Origin: Actinomycetes bacterium
GTDB lineage: Bacteria; Actinomycetota; Actinomycetes; S36-B12
Reading direction: 5' to 3'
Assembly (NCBI GenBank): GCA_024639145.1
Contig: JAHEIZ010000016.1
Location: 1-64,000, forward strand
DNA: 64,000 nt
Shown here: positions 43,361 to 53,084 of the stretch, piece by piece
Layout: each line of letters begins with the position of its first letter
Numbering within the stretch: the stretch's first letter is position 1
Notes under the pieces: model-generated
Told to the model about the DNA's origin: nothing
Seen by the model: only the letters and a program-made list of their open reading frames with translations
Database searches by the model: none
Translations under genes and position numbers: made by a program

Positions 43361-44736
43361 GCCGCACCGCCATTCCAGGCCGACAGGGCATCGGCTACAC
43401 GCTCCAAGGCTATTCCTCGTGACGCCTTGACCACGATCACGTCGCCGGTGATCGCCTCCTCGGTCACGATGCGCACGGCGTCCTCGATTGAGGTGACAGT
43501 GTTGGACTTCAGGCCTGCGGCCAACGCGGCCTCATGCGTGGACGTGAGAGCGTCACCGATGCAGACAAGACGATCGATGCCCATCTGTGCCGCGGCGCGA
43601 CCGAGTGACTCATGCTCCGCTCGCGAGGACTCCCCCAGTTCGCGCATCTCGCCGAGGATGGCCCAGCTCCGACGACCTGCCGCCATCGATGCGGTGGCGG
43701 CGAGCGCAGCACGCATTGACTCGGGGTTCGCGTTGTAGCAGTCGTTGATGAGCGTGATGTGGTTGCCCAGTTCGTGGACCTCCATGCGCCACTTGCTGTC
43801 GAGACCGGCGATGCGAAGTTCCGCGGCGACGACATCGATGCTGATGCCGAGGGCGAGGGCGACCGAGGCCGCGGCCAGGGCGTTCTGCACGAAGTGCTCG
43901 CCATGTACCTTGAGGGTGACCGCGACCGATTCATGGTCGTAATGCAGGGTGAAGGAAGGCCGGGCAGCGGCATCGAGGCGCACGTCGGTGGCCCGCACAT
44001 CGCAGTCGACGCCGCGGCCGAAGAGCACCACATGTGCCTTCGTGTCAGCGGCCTTGGCCACGACCAGCGGATCATCGCCGTTGAGGATCGCGAAGCCGTC
44101 GGCCGGAAGTCCTTCAATGATCTCGCCCTTGGCACGCGCGATGGCCTCGCGGCTGCCGAGCAGCTCGGCGTGCGCAGTGCCGACATTGACGATGACGCCA
44201 ACTGAGGGCAGCGCGATCTCAGTGAGGTAGCGAATCTGACCCTCGCCGCGCATGCCCATCTCGAGTACGAGGTACTTCGTACTCTCGTCGGCCTTCAGGA
44301 TTGTCAGAGGCACACCGACCTCAGTGTTGAACGAGCCCTCGGGGCACACGGTCGGGCCGTCGGCCGAGAGCACCCCGCCGATCAGCTCCTTCGTGCTCGT
44401 CTTGCCACTCGAGCCTGTCACTCCGATCACGGTGCAGGTCAGCAGACGCGTGCGCACCCAGTGCGCCAATCGGCCGAGGGCGAGCACCGGATCATCGACC
44501 ACGATGCACGGCTGCTCGAGTGCGCGCGAGGACAGCACCGCTTTCGCACCGGCAGCGATCACGGCATCGGCGAAGTCATGGCCATCAGCGCGCTCGCCCT
44601 TGATCGCGATGAACAGGCAGCCCTCGCTGATATCGCGGGAGTCGATACGGACGTCGGTGATGACATCTGTGGGGGCCAGCTGATGGGCCACGCCATTGGT
44701 GGCCTCGCACACCTGCGCGACGGTCAGGGCGATCAT
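43357..44736 (-). CDS. murF: MurF, D-Ala-D-Ala-adding ligase
   Basis: MurF adds D-Ala-D-Ala, completing the UDP-MurNAc-pentapeptide. The 459-residue protein has the Mur ligase ATP loop VTGSSGKTSTKELI, LVLEMGMRGEGQI, and LINDCYNANPESMRAAL. Its ATG overlaps the murE stop by 4 bases; the two ligases act in sequence. Confidence 0.96.
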   Translation of the reverse strand: MIALTVAQVCEATNGVAHQLAPTDVITDVRIDSRDISEGCLFIAIKGERADGHDFADAVIAAGAKAVLSSRALEQPCIVVDDPVLALGRLAHWVRTRLLTCTVIGVTGSSGKTSTKELIGGVLSADGPTVCPEGSFNTEVGVPLTILKADESTKYLVLEMGMRGEGQIRYLTEIALPSVGVIVNVGTAHAELLGSREAIARAKGEIIEGLPADGFAILNGDDPLVVAKAADTKAHVVLFGRGVDCDVRATDVRLDAAARPSFTLHYDHESVAVTLKVHGEHFVQNALAAASVALALGISIDVVAAELRIAGLDSKWRMEVHELGNHITLINDCYNANPESMRAALAATASMAAGRRSWAILGEMRELGESSRAEHESLGRAAAQMGIDRLVCIGDALTSTHEAALAAGLKSNTVTSIEDAVRIVTEEAITGDVIVVKASRGIALERVADALSAWNGGAA

Positions 44737-46232
44737 GCGGTGGCTCCGAAGATGTCGGCAAGCGCTGCCCGAGCGACGACACGGTCATCGAACTCGCTCA
44801 CGACCCCCGCGACCTCCTGCCCGCTCTCATGACCCTTGCCCACGATGGCGACGACATCACCGGGCTGAGCCACGGAAATGGCCTGGTGGATGGCAAGGGC
44901 GCGATCCCCGGTCTCGCGGACATCGGCCCGCAGGTCTCCCGGCACCGTCATGACTCCCTCGCGCACGGCCGCTCTGATTGCAGCCGGATCCTCTGAACGT
45001 GGATTGTCGTCGGTTATCCACACGTCATCAGCCAGGCGCGCCGCGAGGGCGCCCATCTCGGGGCGCTTGCTTCGATCTCGGTCGCCGCCGGCCCCGATCA
45101 CCACGAGGAGACGGCCCTCGCCGCGGGCGGCAGTCAGGGCCCGCTCGACGGCATCGGGAGTATGGGCGTAGTCGACGAGCACGCGCACCGGATACCCCGC
45201 CGAGACATCCTCCATGCGGCCCGGCACCGCGACATCGGCCCAGGATCGGGCGATCTCGGCTGCCGGCACACCCATGCTGCGCAGCATCGCGAAGGCACAC
45301 ACGGCATTGGCGCGATTGAAGGCGCCCGGCAGGTGAAATTCGATCTGGCACGACTCATTCGGGCCGGTGATCACGATGCCCATTGCGCTCACGGTCACTG
45401 ACCAATCAGCGGCGTTGCCCTCGGCCGACCATGTGACGGCCTCGATGGTGCACTCGCGTGCAAGCCGAGTGCCCCACTCATCGTCAATGCCGATCACGGC
45501 GCGCTTGGCATGCGCGGAGGTGAACAGCTCGGCCTTGGCGAGGAAGTACTGCTCCATGGAGCCGTGGTAATCGAGGTGATCCTGGGTGAGATTGGTGAAG
45601 CCGACCACATCGAAGCTCACGCCGTCGACGCGATGCTCGCTCATGGCGTGGCTGGAGACCTCCATCGCCACGACGTCGACCTCCTTCGCGCGCATGACAG
45701 TGAGCAACTCGTGGAGATCCGTCGACTCCGGGGTCGTGCGCGAGCCCGGGAAGCTCTCCCCCGCGATGCTCACGCCGACCGTGCCGATCACGCCGGTGCG
45801 ATGACCCGCCGTGCGAAGCGCGGAATCGAGCAGGTGAGTGACCGTGGTCTTGCCATTAGTGCCGGTGATGCCGATCATCGTGAGCTCATCAGCGGGATGC
45901 CCCTGCACTCGCGCGGCCAAGCCGCCGAGATGCGCACGCGGATCCTCGATGACGAGCACGGGCACGCCGAGATCGGCGCACCTCGCGAGACCTGCACTGT
46001 CGGTCAGGATCGCCGTGGCGCCGTTGTCGACAGCCATACTCGCGAACTCGGCGCCGTGGCGGACGTGGCCGGGAAGTGCGGCGAAGAGATCGCCCGCGCG
46101 AACTGCGCGGGAGTCCAAGGTGACACCGGTGACCATCAGGTCAGCGGATACCGGCTCGCCGGCCCACTGCACACCCTCGATCAGCCCGGCCAGGCGCACC
46201 GGGGTCGACGTCGGTCGCTCCATGCGCGCCAT
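44733..46232 (-). CDS. murE: MurE, UDP-MurNAc-tripeptide synthetase (meso-DAP type)
   Basis: MurE adds the third amino acid. The 499-residue protein has GITGTNGKTTVTHLL, the TTPESTDLHELL substrate block and, near residue 400, DDNPRSEDP: the DNPR motif is typical of enzymes that use meso-diaminopimelate rather than lysine. I chose the ATG at 46232 (GGATAAC upstream) just after the ftsI stop; an ATG nine bases downstream is possible. Confidence 0.96.
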   Translation of the reverse strand: MARMERPTSTPVRLAGLIEGVQWAGEPVSADLMVTGVTLDSRAVRAGDLFAALPGHVRHGAEFASMAVDNGATAILTDSAGLARCADLGVPVLVIEDPRAHLGGLAARVQGHPADELTMIGITGTNGKTTVTHLLDSALRTAGHRTGVIGTVGVSIAGESFPGSRTTPESTDLHELLTVMRAKEVDVVAMEVSSHAMSEHRVDGVSFDVVGFTNLTQDHLDYHGSMEQYFLAKAELFTSAHAKRAVIGIDDEWGTRLARECTIEAVTWSAEGNAADWSVTVSAMGIVITGPNESCQIEFHLPGAFNRANAVCAFAMLRSMGVPAAEIARSWADVAVPGRMEDVSAGYPVRVLVDYAHTPDAVERALTAARGEGRLLVVIGAGGDRDRSKRPEMGALAARLADDVWITDDNPRSEDPAAIRAAVREGVMTVPGDLRADVRETGDRALAIHQAISVAQPGDVVAIVGKGHESGQEVAGVVSEFDDRVVARAALADIFGATA

Positions 46233-46236
46233 CCCG

Positions 46237-48054
46237 TTATCCGTTCTTGCCGAACTTGAGCGGAATCGACGGCGCTGTCGTTCCGGTCGGCGGTACATGA
46301 CGAGTCTTCAGCGCACTCATCATGACCTCCTTGAACACGGGCGCAGCCAGCTGACCGCCCCAGCGACCAACCTGAGGCTTGACGATCGTGACCGCGACCA
46401 CGAGTTCGGGCTTGTCGGCCGGCGCCATGCCGATGAACGACGCGATGACATCGCGGCCGTAACGACCATTGACCGCGACCTGTGCAGTACCGGTCTTGCC
46501 GGCGACGCGGTAGCCGGGAATGCGCGCCTTGGGTGCGGTGCCGTCCTTCGACACGACCGTCTCGAGCATGCTGCGCACGATCTTGGCTGTCTTGGGGCTG
46601 ACCACGACGGTCTCCTCCGTGGCGGTACCCGGGGTGACGGATCCATCGGCTGCCGTGACGGAGTCGATCAGGCTCGGCGTCACGCGCACGCCGTCGTTGG
46701 CGATCGTCGCGTACACACTCGCGGCCTGCACGGTGTTCACGCTCATGCCCTGGCCGAAGACGAGAGTCGGGAAGGTGGTCTGCGACCAGTTCTTGTACGA
46801 GGGAAGCACTCCGTCACTCTCGCCCGGGAAGTTCAGCCCGGTGGGCTGACCCATGCCGAACTTCTTCAGGTAGGAGTTGAAGGCGCGACTACCGATGCGC
46901 TCAGAGGCGAGGATGGTGCCGAGGTTGCTCGACTTCGCGAGGATGCCCGCGAGGGTCAGGTGCCAGGTGCCGTGCGCGACATCGTCATGGAAGACCTTGT
47001 CACCGCGCTTGAGAGTGCCGGGGATAGTGAAACCGGAGGTCGGATTGGCGACACCTTGATCGACCACCGCGGCCATCGTCATCGTCTTTGCCGTGGAGCC
47101 CGGCTCGAACACGTCACTGAGTGCACGATTGCCCATGTCACTCGCACGTGCCTTCGAGAAGTCATTGGGATCAAAGGTCGGCGCCGAGGCGAGCGCAAGG
47201 ATCTTTCCGGTGTGGGGGTCCATCACCACGACCGTGCCGCTCTGCGCGTGCGCGGCGGCAACCTTGTCGGCAATGGCCTGCTGAGCGACGTACTGGATAT
47301 CGCGATCGATCGTGAGCTTCACGGTCGAGCCGGCTACCGCCTCGACCTTCGTGTGCTGCGCGGTCGGGATCGCACGCCCACCCTGGCCTCGCTCGTAAGT
47401 CTGCGTGCCATCAGTGCCCGCAAGTTCTTTCTGCATGCCGAGCTCGAGACCACCCAGGCCCTTGCCGTCGGCACCGACGAAGCCGACGACATTCGCAGCA
47501 AGGCTGCCGTCGGGATAGATGCGCTTGGACGTGCCTTCCTTGAGGATGCCCGGCAGCTGCAGGTCGGCGATGCGCTGCCAGTTCTCGGGAGTGATGTTCT
47601 TGGCTACGTAAACGAACCGGCGATCACCCGTCAGGCGCGCAGCGAGTGCCGCGAGGTCTACCGAGAGGATTGGCGCCATGGCGGTCGCTGCCGCGACGGG
47701 ATCGGCGATGAGAGTCTGGTCGGCAGTGACGTTGTAGGCCTGCACCGTGACAGCGAGCGGATTTCCCGCGGAATCGGTGATCGCCCCGCGTGCGGCGGGC
47801 AGGGCGATCTCCTTGAGGCGCTGGCCGGTGGCCTCGCTGGCGAGGGCAGAGCCACGCACGGCCTGGAGCTCGACGAGTCGGCCGATGAAGATGGTGAGGA
47901 TGATCGCAACGATGACGAGAATCGCGGTGCTCCGCTTACGGTGATCGCTGAGGATAATCCACTCGCGATCCACTGGTCCACGGTAATCCGAACGAGACGG
48001 TGAACGGGTCGGACGCGGCCGTGTCGGGGCCTGATTCGCGGAAGGCCGACTCAT
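46237..48054 (-). CDS. ftsI: FtsI, septal transpeptidase (PBP3-type)
   Basis: FtsI cross-links septal peptidoglycan with FtsW. The 605-residue protein has a cytoplasmic tail, one transmembrane helix (about 42-60), a dimerisation domain (LPAARGAITDSAGNPLAV), and the transpeptidase triad motifs STAK at 320-323 (catalytic Ser320), SSN at 375-377 and KTG at 520-522. It starts 10 bases after the ftsL stop. Confidence 0.97.
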   Translation of the reverse strand: MSRPSANQAPTRPRPTRSPSRSDYRGPVDREWIILSDHRKRSTAILVIVAIILTIFIGRLVELQAVRGSALASEATGQRLKEIALPAARGAITDSAGNPLAVTVQAYNVTADQTLIADPVAAATAMAPILSVDLAALAARLTGDRRFVYVAKNITPENWQRIADLQLPGILKEGTSKRIYPDGSLAANVVGFVGADGKGLGGLELGMQKELAGTDGTQTYERGQGGRAIPTAQHTKVEAVAGSTVKLTIDRDIQYVAQQAIADKVAAAHAQSGTVVVMDPHTGKILALASAPTFDPNDFSKARASDMGNRALSDVFEPGSTAKTMTMAAVVDQGVANPTSGFTIPGTLKRGDKVFHDDVAHGTWHLTLAGILAKSSNLGTILASERIGSRAFNSYLKKFGMGQPTGLNFPGESDGVLPSYKNWSQTTFPTLVFGQGMSVNTVQAASVYATIANDGVRVTPSLIDSVTAADGSVTPGTATEETVVVSPKTAKIVRSMLETVVSKDGTAPKARIPGYRVAGKTGTAQVAVNGRYGRDVIASFIGMAPADKPELVVAVTIVKPQVGRWGGQLAAPVFKEVMMSALKTRHVPPTGTTAPSIPLKFGKNG

Positions 48055-48064
48055 GATCGGAGGG

Positions 48065-48793
48065 TTATCCGATCGGAGTGGCGCTCAGGCCGGCGTCGCT
48101 CTTGGCGATCTTGGCCTTCTTCGCTGCCTTGCCGGACTTGCCGGCACGTGCGGCCTTCGGTGCATCGGTGACGTCGACGATCTCGCCCCAGGCAGCGTCC
48201 TCAGGTGTCGCCGCGACTGCTGCAGCGGCATCAGCGGCAGCGGGGTCGTAGTTCGGGCCGACCGTGGCGGGGAAATCGCTCGTGACCGCAGCGTTGTCGA
48301 CGGCCTCGACAGCGGTGAGATCAGCAGGGGTGGCGAGCTTGGGCAGCGGCGCATTCGGCGAAACATTCGCGCCATTGGGCTTGCCGAGGATCGAGCCGTC
48401 TCCGAGGTTCAGGAAGACCGGGTTCTTGCTGGGCTTCATGCCGAGGGCACGGGCCTTGGCCTCCAGGTTGGCCGGGCTCGACATCGCATCGACTTCCTTC
48501 GACAGCGCCTGGGCCTCGACGGTGAGCGCGGACTTCTGCGTCTGCAGCTCGCTGACGACGAAGGCACCGGAAGCAAGTGAGGTGTTGATCAGCAGCATCA
48601 CGACAAGACCGGCGCCGAGCAGGCCGCCGACGAGAAGTGCGAAGACTCCACGGCTGGCCTTCTCCGGACGAAGCTGCGAGACAAGCTTGAGCTCAGGTCG
48701 CGAGTGCTTGCGAGCCTTGGCACCCGAGGTGGCGTACTCCGTGGCGGTCGACTCGTTGATCGGCTCGACGAGCTTGCGGGCATTGGCGCTCAT
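48065..48793 (-). CDS. ftsL: FtsL-like divisome protein with long tail
   Basis: A bitopic protein of 242 residues: a basic cytoplasmic region (1-48), one helix (about 50-72), a coiled coil (about 80-115, [22 protein letters not shown]) with the LGMKPS motif that follows the coil in FtsL, and then an unusual approximately 110-residue Ala/Asp-rich tail ending in a basic stretch. FtsL scaffolds FtsQ, FtsB, FtsW and FtsI. Assigned by position between rsmH and ftsI and by topology. Its start overlaps the rsmH stop. Confidence 0.85.
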   Translation of the reverse strand: MSANARKLVEPINESTATEYATSGAKARKHSRPELKLVSQLRPEKASRGVFALLVGGLLGAGLVVMLLINTSLASGAFVVSELQTQKSALTVEAQALSKEVDAMSSPANLEAKARALGMKPSKNPVFLNLGDGSILGKPNGANVSPNAPLPKLATPADLTAVEAVDNAAVTSDFPATVGPNYDPAAADAAAAVAATPEDAAWGEIVDVTDAPKAARAGKSGKAAKKAKIAKSDAGLSATPIG

Positions 48794-49746
48794 GCGGCCA
48801 CCGCCACTCGCTCAGCAGCGCGCACGCGCACCGATGCCGCGCGCGGATTCGACTCGATCTCCGACGCGGAGGCCATCTCGGCCCCACGGGTGATCAGGCG
48901 AAGCCATGGCTTCATGGATTCAGGGATGATCGGGAGATCGCGAGGAGCCTTCGACTCGGCGCCCTCGGCGAGCGCCTGCTTGACGATGCGATCCTCGAGG
49001 GACTGGTAGGACATCACGACGATGCGGCCGCCGAGGCTCAGTGAGTGGAGCGCTGCGGGGATCGCTGCGCGCAGGACCTCGAGCTCGCCGTTGACCTCGA
49101 TGCGCAGGGCCTGGAAGGTGCGCTTGGCAGGGTTTCCGCCGGTACGGCGTGCGGCCTGCGGGATCGACTCACGAATGAGCTCGACGAGACGGGCGGAGTT
49201 GGTGAACGGCTCGCGAGCGCGCTCGTCGACGATGCGCGAGACGATGCGGGTGGCGAACTTCTCCTCGCCGTACTCGCGCAGCACGCGCACGATGTCGCCC
49301 GCTGCATAGGTATTGAGGATCTCGGCTGCAGTGAGCTCAGTGGTCGGATCCATGCGCATGTCGAGAGGTGCATCGTTCGCGTACGAGAAGCCGCGGTCGA
49401 TCTCATCTAGCTGCATCGAGGAGACGCCGAGATCGAACAGGATGCCCTGCACGGAAGGAATGCCAAGTGATGCGAGAACTTCGGGCAGCTCGTCGTAGAC
49501 CGCGTGCACGAGGGTGGTGCGTCCGCTGAAGGGTGCGAGGCGCTCCCCCGACAGGCGCAGTGCCTCGGGATCGCGATCGAGCCCGACGAGGTGAATGCCG
49601 GGGAACTGGGTCAGCGCCTGCTCGGCGTGACCGCCGAGGCCCAGGGTCGCATCGACCAGCACGGCACCGGGAGTCTCCAGTGCCGGGGCGAGCAATGCCA
49701 GAACTCGGTCACGCATGACCGGGATGTGGCGGGTGGAGGTCGTCAT
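48790..49746 (-). CDS. rsmH: 16S rRNA (cytosine1402-N4)-methyltransferase RsmH
   Basis: RsmH (MraW) methylates N4 of C1402 in 16S rRNA with SAM. The 318-residue protein shows [13 protein letters not shown] at the start, the SAM site [35 protein letters not shown] and [14 protein letters not shown]. It is the expected second gene after mraZ, but a 43-codon frame intervenes, stopping two bases before its ATG. Confidence 0.97.
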   Translation of the reverse strand: MTTSTRHIPVMRDRVLALLAPALETPGAVLVDATLGLGGHAEQALTQFPGIHLVGLDRDPEALRLSGERLAPFSGRTTLVHAVYDELPEVLASLGIPSVQGILFDLGVSSMQLDEIDRGFSYANDAPLDMRMDPTTELTAAEILNTYAAGDIVRVLREYGEEKFATRIVSRIVDERAREPFTNSARLVELIRESIPQAARRTGGNPAKRTFQALRIEVNGELEVLRAAIPAALHSLSLGGRIVVMSYQSLEDRIVKQALAEGAESKAPRDLPIIPESMKPWLRLITRGAEMASASEIESNPRAASVRVRAAERVAVAA

Positions 49747-49748
49747 GA

Positions 49749-49880
49749 TCAGGCCCAGGACCCGACGATCGAGTTGAGGCCGACCAGGACAGCGACGGTG
49801 AGCGCAGAGGAAGCAAGGAGCACGCCGGCGGTACGCGCGGTGGACGGTACGCGCTGTACCTGGCTGATCAGGGTGCTCAT
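49749..49880 (-). CDS. 43-residue membrane protein between mraZ and rsmH
   Basis: An ATG at 49880, with AAAGG at 8 bases, opens a 43-codon frame ending TGA two bases before the rsmH ATG. The product has a short polar N-terminus with Arg residues ([20 protein letters not shown]) and one hydrophobic helix of about 20 residues. The spacing and ribosome site make it likely to be translated and coupled to rsmH. I do not recognise a family. Confidence 0.6.
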   Translation of the reverse strand: MSTLISQVQRVPSTARTAGVLLASSALTVAVLVGLNSIVGSWA

Positions 49881-50037
49881 GTCGTGCCTTTCATTTCGTC
49901 GCGGTGTGTGGTGCAGGTGGTTCCTTCGTGCTCATCGATCCGCGTAGCCAGGTCCCCGCCCGCTTTCTCAAGCGGTTCTGGCATCGGGGAAGTGATGTCA
50001 GAGCGGAGGCGGGAGGAGACCTCACCGCGCGGATCCT

Positions 50038-50469
50038 CTAGAGAATTCCCGGGACGACCTCCTCGCTGATGCCGGAGAAGCCCTCTTCCTGGCCGGCCAG
50101 GTAGGTCTCCCAGCTGGTGGCGTCCCAGATCTCGACGGTGATGCCGTTTCCGACAACGACCACGTCGCGGTCAAGGCCGGCGTACTCGCGCAGCGCTGCA
50201 GGCATGGTGATTCGACCCTGGCGATCAGGAATCTCGTCAGAAGCCCCGGAGAACAGCACTCGCAGGTAAGCCCGGACCTGGGCGTCAGAACGGGAGGCCT
50301 CGTTCAGGCGCTCAGCGTGGGCCGCGAACTCGGCCGCCGGCCAGACCACGATCGAACGGTCCTGGCCCTTGGCCAGGACGACACCTGCGGCAAGTCCCTC
50401 ACGGAACTTGGCGGGGAGAACGAGACGGCCCTTGTCATCGAGGCGCGGTGAGTGGGTTCCCAGGAACAA
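50038..50469 (-). CDS. mraZ: MraZ, transcriptional regulator of the dcw cluster
   Basis: MraZ forms rings of AbrB-like domains and represses its own operon. The 143-residue protein has two MraZ repeats: FLGTHSPRLDDKGRLVLPAK at the start and SDEIPDRQGRITMPAALREY in the second half. I place the start at the TTG at 50469, 8 bases after GGAGG, because FLGTH is the family's N-terminus; a GTG 21 bases upstream is possible. It heads the operon. Confidence 0.94.
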   Translation of the reverse strand: MFLGTHSPRLDDKGRLVLPAKFREGLAAGVVLAKGQDRSIVVWPAAEFAAHAERLNEASRSDAQVRAYLRVLFSGASDEIPDRQGRITMPAALREYAGLDRDVVVVGNGITVEIWDATSWETYLAGQEEGFSGISEEVVPGIL

Positions 50470-50517
50470 CGTCCGCACCTCCAGCCCCACTCGTCACCCT
50501 GGCACCTCCAGGTGAAG

Positions 50518-50551
50518 CCACTGTACTCCACTTTCCTCCACCGTCAACCAC
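50518..50551 (-). promoter_or_regulatory. mraZ promoter with four phased MraZ boxes
   Basis: Reading the minus strand, GTGG occurs four times at exactly 10-base intervals (complements at 50518, 50528, 50538 and 50548). Overlapping them, TTGACG (complement of 50542-50547) and TACAGT (complement of 50520-50525) form a -35/-10 pair with 16-base spacing. Known MraZ operators are direct repeats of this kind next to the mraZ promoter. Confidence 0.75.
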
Positions 50552-50642
50552 CTACGCCCAAAATCTGTAAATTCCCCTCCACTTGGTGCCGGACGCCCCC
50601 CTCCGCCCTCCCACCAGTCATGAAACGGAGCCGAAATGCACG

Positions 50643-50668
50643 ACACCCGCCCCCTGGGGGGCGGGTGT
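50643..50668 (-). terminator. Hairpin between the RDD gene and mraZ
   Basis: ACACCCGCCCCC and GGGGGCGGGTGT form a perfect, very GC-rich 12-bp inverted repeat with a tiny loop, 37 bases after the RDD gene stop and before the mraZ promoter. It has no T-run. It should shield the dcw promoter from upstream transcription. Confidence 0.6.
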
Positions 50669-50704
50669 GGTGGGAAAAACGTGGATTCGGTGGGTACGGG
50701 CCGA

Positions 50705-51259
50705 TCAGGCCGTGTCGAGGGGAGGTCCGCTGCAGATGCGCGGTAGGCCGACCACCCAGTCGTAGACCACGCTGGTGCGGAGCACGACATCTTGCACCGA
50801 CCTATTCGCCGGGCTGATGATCACCCACAGCAGGCCGATCGGGAAGACGATGCAGAAGATCGAGCGCAGGGCTGCCACGGGCAGTCGCACGCGATTACCC
50901 GAGTAATTGATGATGCGCAGGCCCATGATGTGCATGCCGAGGCTGCGACCAGTGGTCGCCCATGCGTAGGTCCAGACCAGCCACATGAGGATCGTGCCGA
51001 TGGCCACCGACCAGCCCAGCTTCGGGATCTCCACTCCCTGCACGTGCTCGACGAGCATGCGCACGAAGGCGGCACCGAGATTCCAGATGACGACGATCAG
51101 GATCACGGAGAGCAGGTCGATGATCGCGGCGATGCTGCGGGAGAAGAAGCCCGCGCGATGACCCTGATAAGCCCGGGCGTCCTTGGGAACCGAGGTATCC
51201 GCCTCGAGCCCAGGCTGACCGGAATCGACGCGTCGCTTGTACTCGCTGAAGGAGGTCAC
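50705..51259 (-). CDS. RDD family membrane protein
   Basis: The 184-residue protein has three to four hydrophobic helices (about 43-65, 83-105 and 128-150) and the RDD-type arrangement HRAGFFSRSIAAIIDLL then ATTGRSLGMHIMGLRIIN. RDD proteins are membrane proteins with unclear transport roles. It overlaps the preceding gene by 4 bases (ATGA). Confidence 0.8.
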   Translation of the reverse strand: MTSFSEYKRRVDSGQPGLEADTSVPKDARAYQGHRAGFFSRSIAAIIDLLSVILIVVIWNLGAAFVRMLVEHVQGVEIPKLGWSVAIGTILMWLVWTYAWATTGRSLGMHIMGLRIINYSGNRVRLPVAALRSIFCIVFPIGLLWVIISPANRSVQDVVLRTSVVYDWVVGLPRICSGPPLDTA

Positions 51260-51798
51260 GGTGCCTCCTCCGCGAACTTCTCGGAGAGGTCGCCTGGGGC
51301 ATCGGTCTTGCGAGCCTTGCGCCGCAGCATGATCTTGTCGGCGAGGCGCTGCACGAGATCATCGGCATCGATGGCCTGCATGCGAGTGGAGTTCATCGCC
51401 TCAGTCGCGATGCCACCGGTCGACTGGCGGATGATCGTGGGCAGGTCGATCTCCTCGATGATGTAGTTCGCGAGATCGATCAGCGGGAGTCGATCGATGA
51501 TCTTCTCCAGATCAGCCTGCGCGACGATCGCGTCGATATCGACGCGATCGAGCACAATCTCAGTGAGGTTCATGCGACCGATCACCGCGTTGACCGCGTA
51601 GGGCACCACCTTGTCGAGGGCGGAGTTCACCAATGCCGAGTTCGCGACGGTCGACACCGTCGAGCTGACGGTCTGCTCGGCCACGGTGAACAGGGCGAAC
51701 ATCGCCGAGGCCGAGATGTCGATCACGGCACCGAGCGGATTCGCCGCGCCGGAGCCGGGGCGCGGCTCGAAGACGATGACCTCAGTTGCTTCACTCAC
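51256..51798 (-). CDS. Conserved hypothetical protein upstream of the RDD gene
   Basis: From the GTG at 51798 (VSEATEVIVFEPRP) it has 180 residues. There is a hydrophobic stretch around residues 24-45 and then a helical part rich in short aliphatic repeats (IVLDRVDIDAIVAQADLEKI, LIDLANYIIEEIDLP, IIRQSTGGIATEAM), with basic residues near the end. I know the pattern as a small actinobacterial family adjoining RDD genes, but cannot name a function. Confidence 0.6.
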   Translation of the reverse strand: MSEATEVIVFEPRPGSGAANPLGAVIDISASAMFALFTVAEQTVSSTVSTVANSALVNSALDKVVPYAVNAVIGRMNLTEIVLDRVDIDAIVAQADLEKIIDRLPLIDLANYIIEEIDLPTIIRQSTGGIATEAMNSTRMQAIDADDLVQRLADKIMLRRKARKTDAPGDLSEKFAEEAP

Positions 51799-51851
51799 TC
51801 CCCTATCCTCTCGCATGCCGTTGCTCGCGGGAAAGGCAGTACATTCCAAGA

Positions 51852-53084
51852 ATGCGCGTAGTGAAGTGGATCAGCATCGTGATAGCCGCGGTAGTCGCGA
51901 TCGCCATGATCAGCGCGATCTGGGTGGTCTCCGCCCATCGCCTGAAGGTCTCCCGGGCGCAGGCGAAGATCGCCGCGTTCTACGTGCCCCCGTCACCACT
52001 GCCCAGCGAGCCCGGCACCGTGATGCGCACCGAGCCCCTGGGCGTCGACGTGCCTGGCGCCACTGCATTGCGCCTTCTCTACACGTCTCAGCATCCCGAT
52101 GGCACGCCCTCCGCATCAAGCGGAATGATCTTCATCCCCACGACGCCGGCGCCCGCGGAGGGCCGGCCGGTCGTCGCCTGGGCGCACGGCACCCTCGGCA
52201 TGGGCGATGCCTGCGCTCCGTCTCGCTCGGATAACCCACTCGGCGACACAGCCAATTGGCTCGATCAGATGATCAGCCTCGGCTACGTCGTTGTCGCCAC
52301 CGATTACACCGGCTTCGGAACACCCGGCCCCAACCTGTATCTCGTCGGCCAGGCCGAGGCTCGCGATGTCGTGAACTCGGTGCGCGCTGCACGCAATATT
52401 CCCGATGCGCATGCCGGCACTGACTGGATCGTCTGGGGACACTCGCAGGGCGGACACTCCGCACTCTGGACAGGTGAACTCGCAAAGGAACTCGCACCCG
52501 AGCTCACACTGAAGGCCGTCGCCGCGGCAGCGCCTGCCGCAGAACTGCCCGACATCATCGATGCGCAGTGGCAGACCGCAGTCGGCTGGGCAATCGGGCC
52601 CGAGGTCGTCACTTCCTGGCCGTACTACTACCCGAACCTGACGGCCGAAGGCTTCGCCTCTCCCACAGGCCTGCGCAACACCGAGCGCCTGGCACATGAG
52701 TGCATCGCGCCCGCCGCACTCGAGGGCTTCGTGCGCACCGACTTCGGCCAGGATTACTTCGAGCAGAAGCCGACGAATAATCCGACGTGGGCAGCCGCAG
52801 CGCAGGAGCAGACACCCGCACCCCTGCCTGCATCAATGCCAGTGTTCGTGGCGCAGAGCATTGCCGACACAGTCGTGCTCGCCTGGCCTAATGCCAAGCT
52901 GCAGAACAATTGGTGCGCGGCAGGTTCCGACATCACGATGGCGTGGCTCGGAGTTGTCTCGCATCAGGACACGGCCATGACGGTGGGGCCCGAGGCAGTT
53001 GCCTGGATCGATGATCGCTTCCACGACAGGCCGACAACACGCACATGCAATGTGCCCCCGCCGGTTGCCCCGACGGCGAACTAA
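51852..53084 (+). CDS. Secreted lipase-family alpha/beta hydrolase
   Basis: The 410-residue protein begins with a signal anchor (VVKWISIVIAAVVAIAMIS). The hydrolase fold follows: RPVVAWAHGTLGMGDACAPS for the oxyanion loop, and the nucleophile elbow GHSQGGHSALW. The order fits the LIP-type secretory lipase family (Pfam LIP). It may act on lipids or esters outside the membrane. Its TAA is one base from the convergent MaoC stop. Confidence 0.78.
   Translation: MRVVKWISIVIAAVVAIAMISAIWVVSAHRLKVSRAQAKIAAFYVPPSPLPSEPGTVMRTEPLGVDVPGATALRLLYTSQHPDGTPSASSGMIFIPTTPAPAEGRPVVAWAHGTLGMGDACAPSRSDNPLGDTANWLDQMISLGYVVVATDYTGFGTPGPNLYLVGQAEARDVVNSVRAARNIPDAHAGTDWIVWGHSQGGHSALWTGELAKELAPELTLKAVAAAAPAAELPDIIDAQWQTAVGWAIGPEVVTSWPYYYPNLTAEGFASPTGLRNTERLAHECIAPAALEGFVRTDFGQDYFEQKPTNNPTWAAAAQEQTPAPLPASMPVFVAQSIADTVVLAWPNAKLQNNWCAAGSDITMAWLGVVSHQDTAMTVGPEAVAWIDDRFHDRPTTRTCNVPPPVAPTAN

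Noticed and set aside
45838-48003. A 721-codon open frame on the plus strand
   Set aside because: It lies antisense to murE and ftsI, whose families are certain. High GC in third positions leaves the opposite frame open; its translation has no recognisable domain.
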